Shown here: piece by piece, positions 14,137 to 25,548 of the stretch
How positions within the stretch are numbered: the first letter of the stretch is position 1
How the letters are laid out: the number at the start of each line of letters is the position of its first letter
Assembly (NCBI GenBank): GCA_001986395.2
Contig: MQVO02000006.1
Span: forward strand, 1,364,001-1,428,000
Direction: 5' to 3'
DNA from: Irpex lacteus
Taxonomy: Eukaryota > Basidiomycota > Agaricomycetes > Polyporales > Irpicaceae
Length of the DNA stretch: 64,000 bases
The notes under the pieces: model-generated
The model's input: the letters and a program-made list of their open reading frames with translations, nothing else
Database searches by the model: none
Told to the model about the DNA's origin: nothing
Position numbers and translations under genes: made by a program

Positions 14137-14430
14137 CTAATAAGTAGCCTGAGGATGCCTTAGCCGACCTTGTGCCTTTGAAGCGAAGGCTGGGAGGTGC
14201 AGCTCTGACATGTCTTCTCTGATGCGTGTAGGATCTTGCAGCATGGCTTCCGAGTCAATATGGCTGCGACGGCGAATTAAGTCAATGGCTTGAGCCTGGA
14301 TGTCCTTGTCGCATTGAATCTGTTTGATATATATAAGCGCGAGAGGACGGAAGGGCAAGACTGTCACAGAAGGTTTCACGCACGATTGCACGTGGTTTTC
14401 GTAACTTTTACCAGGCCCCATTGTGCTCAC
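14137..14430 (-). pseudogene. Orphan coding-like fragment next to copy B
   Basis: Open frame of 97 codons whose last 60 residues look like real coding sequence (IQCDKDIQAQAIDLIRRRSH, then DSEAMLQDPTRIREDMSEL) and follow a good acceptor (AAACAG) near 14325. The pattern recalls the C-terminal helices of fungal Zn2Cys6 regulators, but this is weak. There is no upstream partner, since the next gene upstream is the end of WD40 copy C. Probably a gene remnant, perhaps the sequence into which the A-derived segment was placed. Confidence 0.3.
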
Positions 14431-14634
14431 GACGAGAAAACGGTCTTAGAAAGTTAAAGTCGACAAATACAATATGATGTTACACACACCACGGAGTACA
14501 CAGATATGTGACATGATGTCCATAAATAAAGCATGATCCATGAAGGCCTACGTCTTGCCTATACTTCATGACGACTATAGGAGTAACCTAGTACACTGGT
14601 GAAATCAGCCAGTCTACAGTGCCAGCAAAGATCA

Positions 14635-17600
14635 TCAAAAAACAATGACTGACTCTGACTCGTCAACGGTCGAGCTTGAGGATACAGTAAGGAAACCTGA
14701 CGATAGTCTTCGAATTGAATCTCGGCTCCATCTTTGAGGCTCAGATGTCAATTCTTCTCCATATATAGGAAGCTGCTGCATGTGACCATCGTGGTTTTCC
14801 TCGGAAGCACTTGCAGTCCAAATATGCACAGTGCCATCACGAGTGCCTGTGGCAAACATGTAGTTTGCTGAACCACGATTCCAGGCAAAGGACGTGATGC
14901 AGCCTTCAAGGGCGGGCGGAGCTCGGATGCAATGCAACATTGTGGCCGAATCGCGTTCCCAGACGAAGATGCGGCCGGCTGTGAATGAGGTCATGGCACG
15001 AATGTAGACGAGAAGAGACAATCGCTGACCTGTCGCTACGCGTAAAACCAGATGATCGCGTTCGCCTCCGAAGATACTTGGAAGTGCAGCAAAGGGTGTT
15101 TTATCCGTCGGCATGTAGCTGTGGCGCAATGTGAAATCTACACTGTAAGTGTTTGTTAAAAGGTGCCACAGCTGGCTGGGCGACTATACAGGGCAGAGTA
15201 AGTTTTTTGTTGCCGTAGAGTCTGTGAACAGAGAAGCGACAAACTTTGTTAGCATAACTGACGAGAATTGATTTGTCATCGGAGGCCAAGGCGACATCGT
15301 TGATTTCATAAAACACGGGGACGTGTCTGTAACGCTCATGAGCGATTGGACGTCGACTTGAGATGATAGAAACACACTTAGCCACCTCGCGCCTCTGTAA
15401 GTTCCAAACTGGATCTGATATTAGTTCTAGCTCTTATGTTATTTACACGGCTTACTTATGATGCCGTATCTCTTCCCAATATGCTGGTGATCCTTCTTAT
15501 ACTTTCCTACGCATATCATCCAGTGTGAATTGGAGGTAACGCAGACGCTATGAAGTTCAAGATGCTGCGTAGGATAGTCGTGCCAGATCTAAGTCAAGGA
15601 AAATAAGCACTTTGTAATTGAACTGCATCAATATAGACCGACCGTGCTCGAGGTGTCCTGTGAGGCAGATGATGAGCATCGGAAAGTGCAAATAGTCATA
15701 AACGAACCATGGTGAGAACCCGTCGACCTTGCAAGGAGAAAAATCCTAAGTCGAGTTCAAGTTAGTCGATGGCATGTCCTCTGCACAGGTTATCTCTACT
15801 TACTACTACCATCTCCGTTCCAACTTGCCCCGTGTATCATACGTTCACTCTCATCCGGCTTGTGCGTGAGTATCCCAGCGCGTTGGCAGAAGCCATCACC
15901 CTACGGTGCATGTTAGATTATTTATATGAGTAGGTTCATGATACTTACCGTTTCCTTCCTACGAAGATCCCACACAATTAAAGATTGTGTAGATCTCATG
16001 AGCAGTTTCTTGCCGTCAGGAGACCTGGGACGTATATACGAGATGAACATGGGCATACAAGGGGAGGATCAGCGTTACTCTTACCAGTTTACCTGATGAA
16101 CGTATCCGGTCCCGGGTGGATGCTTGAGGACGCGTTCGCAGAGTACTGGTATCTGATGATGACATGAGCTAGGACTATCCCCTTCGCATACAGGATGACT
16201 CACGCCGATACGAAATAAGAACGACTGTGAATCCCAACTGCGATTGATTAAAGTCAGTGCCAGGAGCAGCATGTCCAATGCTCATACATACCTCGAAGTG
16301 ACCAAATGTTGACCATCCGGCGAGAACTGCATGGAGCGAACCAGTGCACCATGCATCTCGTCGATGTGGTAGTCCCTTGTTACAGCCATAGCGCGCAGCT
16401 TACGCACCAAAGCTTGTTCACTGAGCGACATTGATAGATGAGCGAACTTCGAACAGCGCGAAGGGGTTACACGTCTCCCAGCCTTTTGCCGTTGTTGCTG
16501 AATAATTCTTCGCACGGCTTCGTGCCATCGGTGTCTTGCCCTCTCGGCAATGTTCATAGCACTTCTGTCATGTGCGAGCCAGAAGTCAACACTTGTGGAC
16601 GCGCGTTCCACTGTTGGCCTAAATCCTATATTGATAGAATCGATTTCCCGCTCGTGATCAATTGTACCTATAGGTACACTTAAGAATACAGTCGCAGCAA
16701 GACATGAAGTGAAAACGAACCTGGCCTCTGTACCATCACCCCCTGGCCCTTGGCCCAAATCACACCCCAGAGCTGCCACATAGAAGTTACAAGGCGATGC
16801 TTGAGGTTTTGGATACAGTCTGCGAGCCAGATGCGGCCGTCGTTCTGCACGAAGACAAGCCATTCGCAGGTGAACCAGCTTGACACAATGAAAAGACCGA
16901 GGCACGAAGATATGGAAAAGGATGTGATTATGATGAGTGTTGAGATGCTCTTCAACTCGAATCAGTACGCGTGTGGCACGTCATTCAAAGAAAATCTTAC
17001 CTGGCCAGGTAGAAATGCAAATAGCGTGAGGGCAACGAAGGAGCACGCAACTGCCAGCACAAGAAATATGAGCGGAAAACTTTTGATCCAGACGAGAATC
17101 CATCCCGGGACGAGGTGGCTAGGAGATCGGCTAGAATGCATGTGAGCTATTGTAAAGACTTCGGTAAATATGCGTGAGCTTACTAGGTAGCCTGTACCCA
17201 ACTCAGACCGAGAACACCATTCACCGTTGAGCCTATGCTGAACAAGAGCGTCATGTACCATAGCAATATGACGACACTAGTCTGCGCAGTAACCGGGCCA
17301 TCGCCGCCTGAGTACACCTGAATCATTCCGGTGGCCACACTAGCAAATAGTGTCGACACAATAGTCTGGTTTTGAACGTTGGAGATAGCACGCTCCTGAG
17401 TCGCTTCAATCGCAGGTATACCTATACATTTGGCTGAGATATATCATTCAAGATGAGTGCAAGTGGCTCTATACCTATCTCTTTGAATGCAGGGATGAAC
17501 TCCTTGGCGAGGATTTCGAGTCGATCGCCGATATCGGCCATAGAGTCGTACAAATACGTTTGTACTGCCAAACTTCCAAGCTCGTCTGACCAAAGTGTAA

Positions 17601-18423
17601 AAATTATAATACGCGCAAAGAATTTCAACGATCACATACGTTCAAACTTATCCAGTGATTGAGCCCATAGCTATGATATGAAAACCTCAGTAGGCCCCTC
17701 GACTCCAATTGAGATCAAGAAAAAAAGACTTACCTCAAGCTCGTCTGGGATACTTTGATCAGGGAGCTCTTGTACGAATTCTGGCACCTGGCTGAAACAG
17801 CGAAAGAGGGTCTTGACATCTCTCGAAAAAATACGAAACTCTGCCGCCATATCATCGGTTTCTCGGAGCTCCATGGAGGAAAACTTTTGTAACCTGTCAA
17901 ACACGGTATGCCTGTCCTGTGGACGACGCATTGGTTTTGCGGCATAGCGTTGTGTATGCATATATGCCTGAATGTGTTCAGGATAAAGATTCTTGGCATT
18001 GAAGGAAAATAGTTGCAAAACTCGACTCAGGCGTTCGCGCAAGTGAGTCGATGCTGATAGGATGCCAGCGGCGCTTCCCAACAGCCGTGCTTCTTTGCAT
18101 AACTTGCGTAGCTGCGTGGATGTCAGGTGCCGGTATGGTCTATGACACACCGTGCCGCATACCTGTTTGTCCAGGTCCCGAACTTGTCTGAGCCTCGTCA
18201 GTCAGCGTAATCCCCAGGCTGTAGGTGAGAACAATACCTATCAAATTTCTCGTACACTGCAGGCCCGACAGGTTGCTGTTTCTCATCTGACAAAGAGCCT
18301 GTCAACTAACTATAGGAGGGCTTGATGAAAGTTGAGCTCACCAGTCTTAGCAGCCTTATACTTCTCGAGCGAAGATGTGCGTGACGAAGAACGAGAAGAC
18401 AACATTTGCCTGCCTCTCGCCAT
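14635..18423 (-). CDS. Membrane-anchored WD40 repeat protein, copy C
   Basis: Full-length paralog of copy A on the opposite strand. Start MARGRQMLSSRSSSRTSSLE parallels A's Ser-rich start. The helical domain LRKLCKEARLLGSAAGILSA, FRIFSRDVKTLFRCFSQVPE and LAVQTYLYDSMADIGDRLEI aligns with A segment by segment. Hydrophobic segments occur at about 17200-17380, 17000-17110 and 16850-16950. The linker keeps HRWHEAVRRIIQQQRQ. Propeller motifs include LVRSMQFSPDGQHLVTS, SPDGKKLLMRSTQSLIVWDL, DYPTQHLELHSVCVTSNSH, FGGERDHLVLRVATG, LEGCITSFAWNRGSANYMFA and DGTVHIW. It diverges more from A than B does. The tail after the last blade differs in each copy. Role unknown; same inference as copy A. Confidence 0.85.
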
Positions 18424-19006
18424 GACTGAAGAAAAGGTATGTGGTATGGTCAGAGCTTGCCACTCGGGTGAGACCATATATAGGGTGTATATGCGCAGTT
18501 GAACTCCTACACGCTGCGACGTGGTGCCAGCAGTCATGTCGGGCGTGCCTGCTATGAGCGTATAAGGATCGAAGAAGGCGCAAGGTTAGGAGCAACAAGT
18601 GGAGCGATGTCTTCTCTCTTCCGATAAGTGTGTGACAGACCAAGCAAAACAGATAGTCGGACGTATACCACTACGCTGCGTTACGCTTGCTGTTGACTGG
18701 GCACCTATGTAGCTGCACGGCGGTGGAGATCCGATTCAACGGCAAAGAAGCCCCTCTTCACGGCAAGGAGCGTGGACAGTATACGCATCATGCTAAAGAC
18801 ACTTGAATAAATACACGCAGTATACTTTGGGACCCTGTACGGAAATTCTGAGTAGAGGCAGGAAGTATCGTGTCGTAGAGTTTAGAACTTGCCGGGTTAC
18901 ACGCCAAAGAGCATCGATGCAACGAAGATCAGGAAGTTTCGACGACATTCGACGTGGGGTAATTCTTTTTGAGCAACTATGCGTACACAGCATTCGACGC
19001 AATTCT
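18424..19006. other. Intergenic region upstream of WD40 copy C
   Basis: Separates the start of copy C from the end of the SelW-like gene; both are on the minus strand. Should hold the promoter of copy C. No gene or repeat recognised. Confidence 0.4.
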
Positions 19007-19634
19007 CTATTTCTTATCCGAATGACCCAGCGATATACCTGGTTGTACACGATCTCTAATCCGCTGTTTCTACAACAATGCGTGGCTAGTTAATATAAAG
19101 GACTGAGTAACAAAGGGCATGCTTATGCGTACGAGAACTTTGAGTTCGGGAAATCCTCCCTCAACCTTCCTGTCCCAAATTAAGACGGGTGCCTCTTGCG
19201 TGGAGGGAAACAACCACACTCTGAAGCGGCCACCTGTTTCTTCGGAATTGAGCGGAAGAATCGAGATTGCCTTAATAACAGGCGTTGGAAAGGTGAGCAT
19301 TAGCTCCGTGGATACCCAGGTAGCACGATGCTGCCTGCAAGGATACGCCAATTCAGTTCGGAGGTGAGCTGATTCATGCATGATGATACTTACCAGCGAC
19401 ACTGCCCACAACACGCACGTTCAGTTTGAGCATTCGTTGCTATTTCGTCTTGCTTACCCTATCACAGAATTCAATAGTAATTGTAGGAGTGGGTAGCGGG
19501 GTCGGTGGAATAAACGTCGACGGGTCTAAAGGATTCGATGGGGTTGTAGTATGTAATCCAAGTGAATTCGCAGGAACTTCGGCTGCATCACCACGCTGTG
19601 GGTCGCAGTCAACACATACTTCGTTGGCCGACAT
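19007..19634 (-). CDS. SelT/SelW/SelH-family (Rdx) thioredoxin-fold protein, Cys form
   Basis: Four exons (19458-19634, 19394-19401, 19133-19334, 19007-19069) total 450 nt, or 149 residues. The redox motif is EFCDRCRWQHRATW, with C-x-x-C in place of the selenocysteine motif of animal SelW. The second cysteine is encoded by an 8-nt exon, TGTCGCTG, needed to keep the frame. Downstream family signatures are ETGGRFRVWLF and LIWDRKVEGGFPELKVL, then the C-terminal KQRIRDRVQPGISLGHSDKK. The first 55 residues form a Pro/Thr-rich extension with an extra CVDCD. Members are small redox proteins of unclear substrate. It shares a 225-bp divergent promoter with Pch2. Confidence 0.88.
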
Positions 19635-19859
19635 CAAGAAATGAGGGAATAGCAGCTGTGGTTTGTGGTCGTTGGGATTAGAAAGCACACCATCACGGTT
19701 CTCGGGGACAAAGTTATTGTCGCCCGACCTGACTAAAAAGGCAATGATGCGGTCTCGTGCCGCCAGACGGCTCGACGCGCTGAATCGCGTCTCTTCCTTG
19801 CACCTTCAACAACGTTTGTTCTTTGTCTCTAACCATTTGCTTTTACAAGGGAAGAATCA
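19635..19859. promoter_or_regulatory. Shared divergent promoter, SelW-like / Pch2
   Basis: Only 225 bp separate the start codons of two genes transcribed away from each other. No TATA box stands out. Any control element here could affect both genes. Confidence 0.5.
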
Positions 19860-21833
19860 ATGGAAACTGGGCAAGACTTTAGCATGGAATCACCATCCTA
19901 TACGCTTGGTACACCCTCTTCAATTTGGCCCGTGCATGGTGAGTGGAATATCAATACTACATCCATTCGTTTTGCCTTCATTTGACAAGTGCACACTCAG
20001 TGGAAGTACGAGTCTCTCAGAACGCTACTGCAAGATTTGATACCATTCGTAACGCGGTACATCAATACATTGTCTCGTCGTTCTCCCACATATACCTCCC
20101 CTCGGTCTTGCAAGGCTGGGAGGACATCCCGCTGCTAGCGACATCTGTGCAGCGTATATTGGCCTCAGAATCACCTTGTCAGCTGGCATCTCTTCCAATT
20201 GAGCAAATATCCCTACAAATACACGTCTACCAACCTATCGAGGCAGATGCGTTCGAGGAGCTGACGAATGGGGGAAACCGTAATGATGGAGAAGAGGCAA
20301 TGGCGGCGAGTGTATGCGAGTTGCCGAGTACGGGTTGGGAGGGTCTTTGGGAGAGTTTGATCTACTCGGACGACATCAAATCCAAGTTGCTGGACTACAT
20401 ATATGCAACTGTGGTGTTCAGCGACGCGGAGGTGGATTGTAAGTTATTTCAGGTCTGTTTCCTTCGCATATATGCTCACATATTCAGTCAATGTCGTATC
20501 GTGGAATAGGGTCGTCCTTCTACATGGACCACCAGGAACTGGGAAAACCTCCCTTTGTCGTGCTTTAGCTCAAAAACTTTCCATAAGACTCGCGGATAGG
20601 TGCGTATTGCCTTCCTCGTCTGCCGTGATTATGCTCTAACTGGTCACAGATATCCTCACTCCCGGCTGCTTGAAATCAATTCCCACTCTTTATTCTCCCG
20701 ATGGTTTTCTGAATCGGGCAAGCTAGTCCAACGACTATTCAGTACGGTTAACGACATGGTAGACGATGAGGATACTTTCGTGGTAGTACTCATTGGTGCG
20801 TTGCATTTTTTCTGATGTTTCCTCGATTTCACTGATGGCCACACCCTACAGACGAAGTGGAATCCCTGACATCTGCACGCGCGGGAGCAATGGCTGGTAC
20901 TGAGCCTTCCGACGCCCTACGGGTTTGTGTCTTCCTTACTTGACGTGAACGCGTACATCCACTTATGCAAGTTACTTAGGTAGTAAATGCACTACTCACA
21001 CAGCTGGACAAGCTCAAGCATCGGAAGAACGTGCTCGTGATGTCGACAAGCAACCTTGCTAAAGCGATCGGTCGGTATTTCTGCCTTCACGGACACAGTC
21101 GTAACAACTGACCATTGCGCATGTTAAGATACTGCTTTTGTGGATCGGGCGGACATCATCCAATACGTGGATTTGCCACCACGTGAAGCCATATACGAGA
21201 TCTTACGAACTTGCCTATCAGAGCTCGTTACCAAAGGCATCGTTACGCACATCGTGAGAGCCATTCTTATTTCTAATACTGTTCCGCGCCTTACACTTCA
21301 CAGGACGTACCTGGTATAGCTCAAGCCCAACTCTATGAACGCACTGCGGACGTCTCATTCGGTCCATCCAGTAACATTGCGCCTCCAGCCTCTGCTCTGC
21401 CAATCCCCTTTTCACAAACCTCTGTCGCCGAAGTCAACAGCCAGGCCAGCAGTGTAGCGTCAAGCCAGCAGCACGGGGATTCAAACAGCGCCGAGAACCG
21501 GGAGCGAGCGAGGAACGTCGCAATCAGACTTCTTTCATTAGCTGAGAAGTGCAGAGTGAGTTCTATTCTTACACCCCGCGGAATTCGGGTTGACATATTT
21601 ATCCCATTCTATAGGCACAAGAGATGTCAGGTCGTTCACTTCGCCGACTTCCTGTGCTCGCCCACGCTCGCTACATTGGGAGCATGCCTCTGTCTGCACC
21701 ACGTCAGAAACATGGCTTAGGCGGTGGGGCGCATACATCGGTTACGGATGTCACGGTGTGGCTGCAGGCGATGGAGAAAGTCGTCGACGCCCAGGCCGTC
21801 GAGCGAGGTCGCTTGCAACATGCTGTGTCGTGA
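19860..21833 (+). CDS. PCH2: Pachytene checkpoint AAA+ ATPase Pch2/TRIP13
   Basis: AAA+ remodeller of HORMA-domain proteins (Hop1, Mad2) in meiosis and the spindle checkpoint. Start [17 protein letters not shown] splices across a small intron to the N-terminal domain ending [20 protein letters not shown]. The ATPase core follows: Walker [21 protein letters not shown] (about 20520-20580), [19 protein letters not shown], Walker [16 protein letters not shown] split by an intron near 20795, the [15 protein letters not shown] sensor and [20 protein letters not shown]. These are TRIP13 signatures. A Ser/Gln/Asn-rich insert of about 50 residues (21380-21510) precedes the lid. The end is [20 protein letters not shown]. 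Identity secure. Confidence 0.94.
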
Positions 21834-21965
21834 CGGCTCGCCCACTGAGAAGCAGGTTGATGGAGGTGACATTAGTGATGGAACACGTTGTACGGATATA
21901 CCTTCAGACGATACTAAAATGACGGCTTTCACATGCACAATGCCACTCTACGATTGTTTTCGTAT

Positions 21966-22325
21966 TTAGCTACGAAAGCTGAAAATATGTTCAGTAAACT
22001 CTCCGCACACATTGTACTGAGAACCAAAGGAGAGGACGACGTTTTCTTGTAGGTGATCATCGGCCGCCGCTCCGAACTTGGAGTGCGGGCCACAGGCAAT
22101 ACAGCCGGAAGACCCAAGGGACAACAGCACTAGTGAGTTTAGTTACTAGTATCTCGTAATGTCCGCTGATGTGCGGATGTCACTGCAGGCGCTGAACAAC
22201 AGCGGCCATACAGCAGCTTTCAGTTGTGCTACGGTAAATCCTTGATCTGGTTGCATCCGTATTCCGGTCACTTATTCAAGAGACGTACCTTCCCGTAACT
22301 CGGTCGTCGTTGCAGTGCCAGCCAT
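21966..22325 (-). CDS. Small unknown protein with a Cys-containing C-terminal half
   Basis: Three exons (22289-22325, 22184-22246, 21966-22129), 264 nt, 87 residues. Both introns have canonical ends (GTACGT...CAG, 42 nt, and GTGACA...TAG, 54 nt), and both joins keep the frame. The protein reads MAGTATTTELREDQGFTVAQ, then a hydrophobic stretch LKAAVWPLLFSACMLLSLG, then GCIACGPHSKFGAAADD, and ends EFTEHIFSFRS. No family recognised. It lies between the Pch2 end and the divergently transcribed monooxygenase. The consistent phases support a gene, but three short exons could still occur by chance. Confidence 0.42.
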
Positions 22326-22846
22326 GAAAGAGAACAATACACTGTAGCACTCACTGCCCGCTGTGATAACAATAGGGGATTATGATGGCTTGATCGTATT
22401 GCCCATACGCACGTCATGAGACAAAGGACGTATATGTGCCTCGCCCTTCGAGACCCTGTCCCACCTGATCGAGGCTCTAGGTACGACGGCCACTACAATC
22501 AATTTCGTGACGACGATCTCTATCAAGATACCTACGTTTTAGTTTCACGGCAAGCTTCCATTTTCCTTCAACATTGGACTAGCGATACCAAATCCAGGTT
22601 CTCTCTTATGTTATATCAGCACCTGCCGTAATCGTCCCTTTCAAGGCGTGTCGCAAGTGCCTCTACTTTTCCGCATTCTGATCTCGGGCACCCCGACGTA
22701 CTGGGCGTTGCCAAGATCCCATTCATTCGACCAGGTGGCCGTCCGCTCTGTGATTGTCGGAGATTTTCAAGGTTTGCATACTTATTGCTTGACAGTCTGT
22801 GGCTTTCCTTTCAACCACCACTATCATCTCTGTCACCAGACTCAGA
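22326..22846. other. Intergenic region upstream of the FAD monooxygenase
   Basis: About 520 bp between divergent start codons. Short open frames only; probably promoter of both neighbours. Confidence 0.4.
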
Positions 22847-24873
22847 ATGACTACCAACTCTGAAAAGACTACTGCTTCACTCGTGCTCGACTTTCTAATT
22901 GTTGGCGGAGGTGAGTCCCCTGTCTTCTTCCTCGTCAATTTCGGCGCTTCAGACTTGTTGAACTTCGTGGCCGATTTGCTACCCACGCGTTTGCGATCGA
23001 AGGATTCTCTCTTCATACACTCCGTGTCCCGAGAATTTGGCTGTGAGAAGTCGATCGTCTCTGATGCCAATTCTTTGATCTTTCCACAGGTCTGGGTGGT
23101 TTATCTGCCGCATATGTGCTTAGGAAAGGAGGGCACAATGTTAGAGTTCTCGAGAAGCTTCCTGCGTTAGGAACGCCGGCCGCGGGCTTGCGAGTGCCAC
23201 CCAACATGAGTAAGATACTCAAACGGTGGGTCGATGAGGAGGAGCTTGGCAAAAACTCAGTTCTTAATCTGTCTTCGCCATGGCGTGATAGTAAGTGCAT
23301 ACCAGTACACGTCTGTGACGAAACAGGATTCATTGGCTCTGGCATAGTATTCACAGGTCAACATATGGGTGATGCAGCGTGGAGAAGGGCTGTCATGTCC
23401 GAAACTGGAGGCGATTTCCTCCTTATGGCTGTACGTTTCTTCCCTTTACTATGTATCTCGTGCCATCTCACGAGACAGCTGCGTAGCACGAAGACGTGCA
23501 TCGTATCCTGTATCAACTGGCTGTAGATGCAGGAGCAAAAGTAGACTTTGGCGCAACAGTCGTTGCGATCACACCAGGAGACCCAAACCCAACCATCACG
23601 CTCGCGAGCGGCGAAATCATCTCGGCGGACATCATCATTGGTGCAGACGGACCGCGGAGTTTGGTGCGTGAGGTCATTCTGGGAAAGAAAGACAATCCAG
23701 AGCCAGTAGGATGGACTGTGTATGGTGCTGTCGTCCCAGAATCCTACATGCTGAACGACCCAGAGCTAGAGAGCTGGCTGACGAAAAACGAGGTAAGTGT
23801 GGAACTGTTGAGTTACCGGGGCATCTCATAAAGCCGGCTTCGCCGTTCAGTGGTCAATAGGGGTGGGGACGGGAGCAAGTATATGCTGTAAGTACCCCCT
23901 TTAATCGACTTGCGAGAAGCCCGACTGATGTACGAATATTAGCTCATCCTGTGGTAAGCAATCCATGCTCTTGATGGGAATTGCTATTGTGTTGCTAATG
24001 TGACTTAGCGGGCACACAAACTGTATACGATTCAAATTTACTGGCCAGACGAGCAACCTAAAGATGCTGCCGAGTCATGGTATGACGTAGTTCCGGTTGA
24101 TGCAGTTGACGTTGCCAGTCTTGCACCAGTGTAAGTGGGTTCTCACATGTTTAAGCTCCAGCTCACGCCGTGTTTCGGTTAGCTTCCAGCGACTTTTGAA
24201 AGGTGCTCCTGCGTTGTACCGAACGCGAGCTATGAAACGTGACAAGATAGATCGCTGGACAGACGCATCAGGCCGCATCGTGCTTCTCGGTGAAGCTGCG
24301 CACCCATGGATTGTACGTAAAGCTCATCTATACTGCAGGTACAGCACTAACACGAAATAATGTTCAGCCTGGATGTTCACATCCGTCTGCGATGGCATTG
24401 GAAGACGCGGTTGTATTTGGCCAACTCTTCCGACATCTGTCATCTGAAGACCAAATACCACGCTTCTTGAACGCTTATGAAGAATTACGACAAGAACGTA
24501 CTGCGCAAGTTCTCGAACGCGAAATCTCAAATACAGAGATGGTGACGATGCCACCTGGTCCAGAAAGGGACGCACGCGACGCTTCTTTCAAACAAACCCG
24601 TGACAAGTGGGACGAAGGACTACTGAAAGCCGAGTTTGAGGGGCTCTTTGATCTGTTCGGATATGATGCTTATGATGCTGCTGAGGTATGTGTTTTATTT
24701 GTAATCCCTGCTACACTTCTCATGGTATGCCGTCGCAGCAATGGTGGGTGGATTGGGGTCGCTACGATGGCAAGTTTACCGAGCCCAATCCCCTCCTGTC
24801 CGAGTTGCAGTTCTCATTCAAGGATACCACTATAGAACACGAACTACGTGACGATTTCAACGGCCAGTTCTAG
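22847..24873 (+). CDS. FAD-dependent aromatic monooxygenase (salicylate hydroxylase-like)
   Basis: Class A flavoprotein hydroxylase of the PHBH fold: NAD(P)H plus O2, hydroxylating an aromatic or polyketide-like substrate. Start MTTNSEKTTASLVLDFLIVG; the FAD-binding GGGLGG is split by a 178-bp intron (22912 on). Then LRKGGHNVRVLEKLPALGTP, the DG motif IIGADGPRSLVREVILGKK, and the second FAD motif VLLGEAAHPWIPGCSHPSAM followed by ALEDAVVFGQLFRHL. The acidic residue of that motif is Glu (GEAAHP) where Asp (GDAAHP) is usual. Introns include two flanking very short exons near 23880-24010. The C-terminus ends TTIEHELRDDFNGQF. It stands alone with no biosynthetic cluster around it, so the substrate is open. 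Confidence 0.9.
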
Positions 24874-25548
24874 TAATCAGTGCCATAATTCTGAAGCCGC
24901 ACATGCCATCAAGCGGCTTGAACCAGATTATTAGGGCATCTGCTCTACACTTTTTCCGTATGCCAACGCAGGTTTTATTTTGCATCTTGCTAATCAACCA
25001 TTGTCTGTAATCATTCACAATTTTACGGCAAACTTTAGTATCTGTAGATCTCTGTCTAGGTGTAGTCCCGCTGCAATGCGAGTAGTATTTTCTATGGTTA
25101 GCAAATTGCTCTACCTTTTATCCGTCGGATTGTGGGGTGAGACTCGGCCTAAGCTCTCCTTGTGGCGACACCTATGTGTGACGGTGTGGAACTTCTCAAT
25201 GAATACTCACGCAGTACCATTTCACGGTACCGATGACATTGGGGACAGATGCTGTACCCCGCAGTCCCCCCACATTTGTGCTCACTGCGCAGTTGAACTC
25301 TCCAACAATTAATCTGATAACATCTCAAATTTATGGCCCACGACCATGTCATGATGCATGATGCCGTATTAACTGCTTGGCACAGAACCTGTTTTCGTAG
25401 CCGCAAAGACAAGTCCCACAGCAATATGGTTTGTAGTCCATCTCGTTCTACTTGAGAATCGGTTTGACTTTCAAGATAGTTACATGTCTTGCCTTGAATG
25501 CGAGATTTAGTACATAAAGTTTACATGGCTTTCTTTCGCTTCTTGCAT
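24874..25548. other. Intergenic region between convergent genes
   Basis: The monooxygenase ends at 24873 and SAICAR synthetase ends at 25549 from the other side. Probably both 3' UTRs and terminators. No further gene recognised. Confidence 0.4.

Noticed and set aside
22416..22631. 71-codon ORF upstream of the monooxygenase
   Set aside because: Lies in the likely promoter; no domain and no splice partner.
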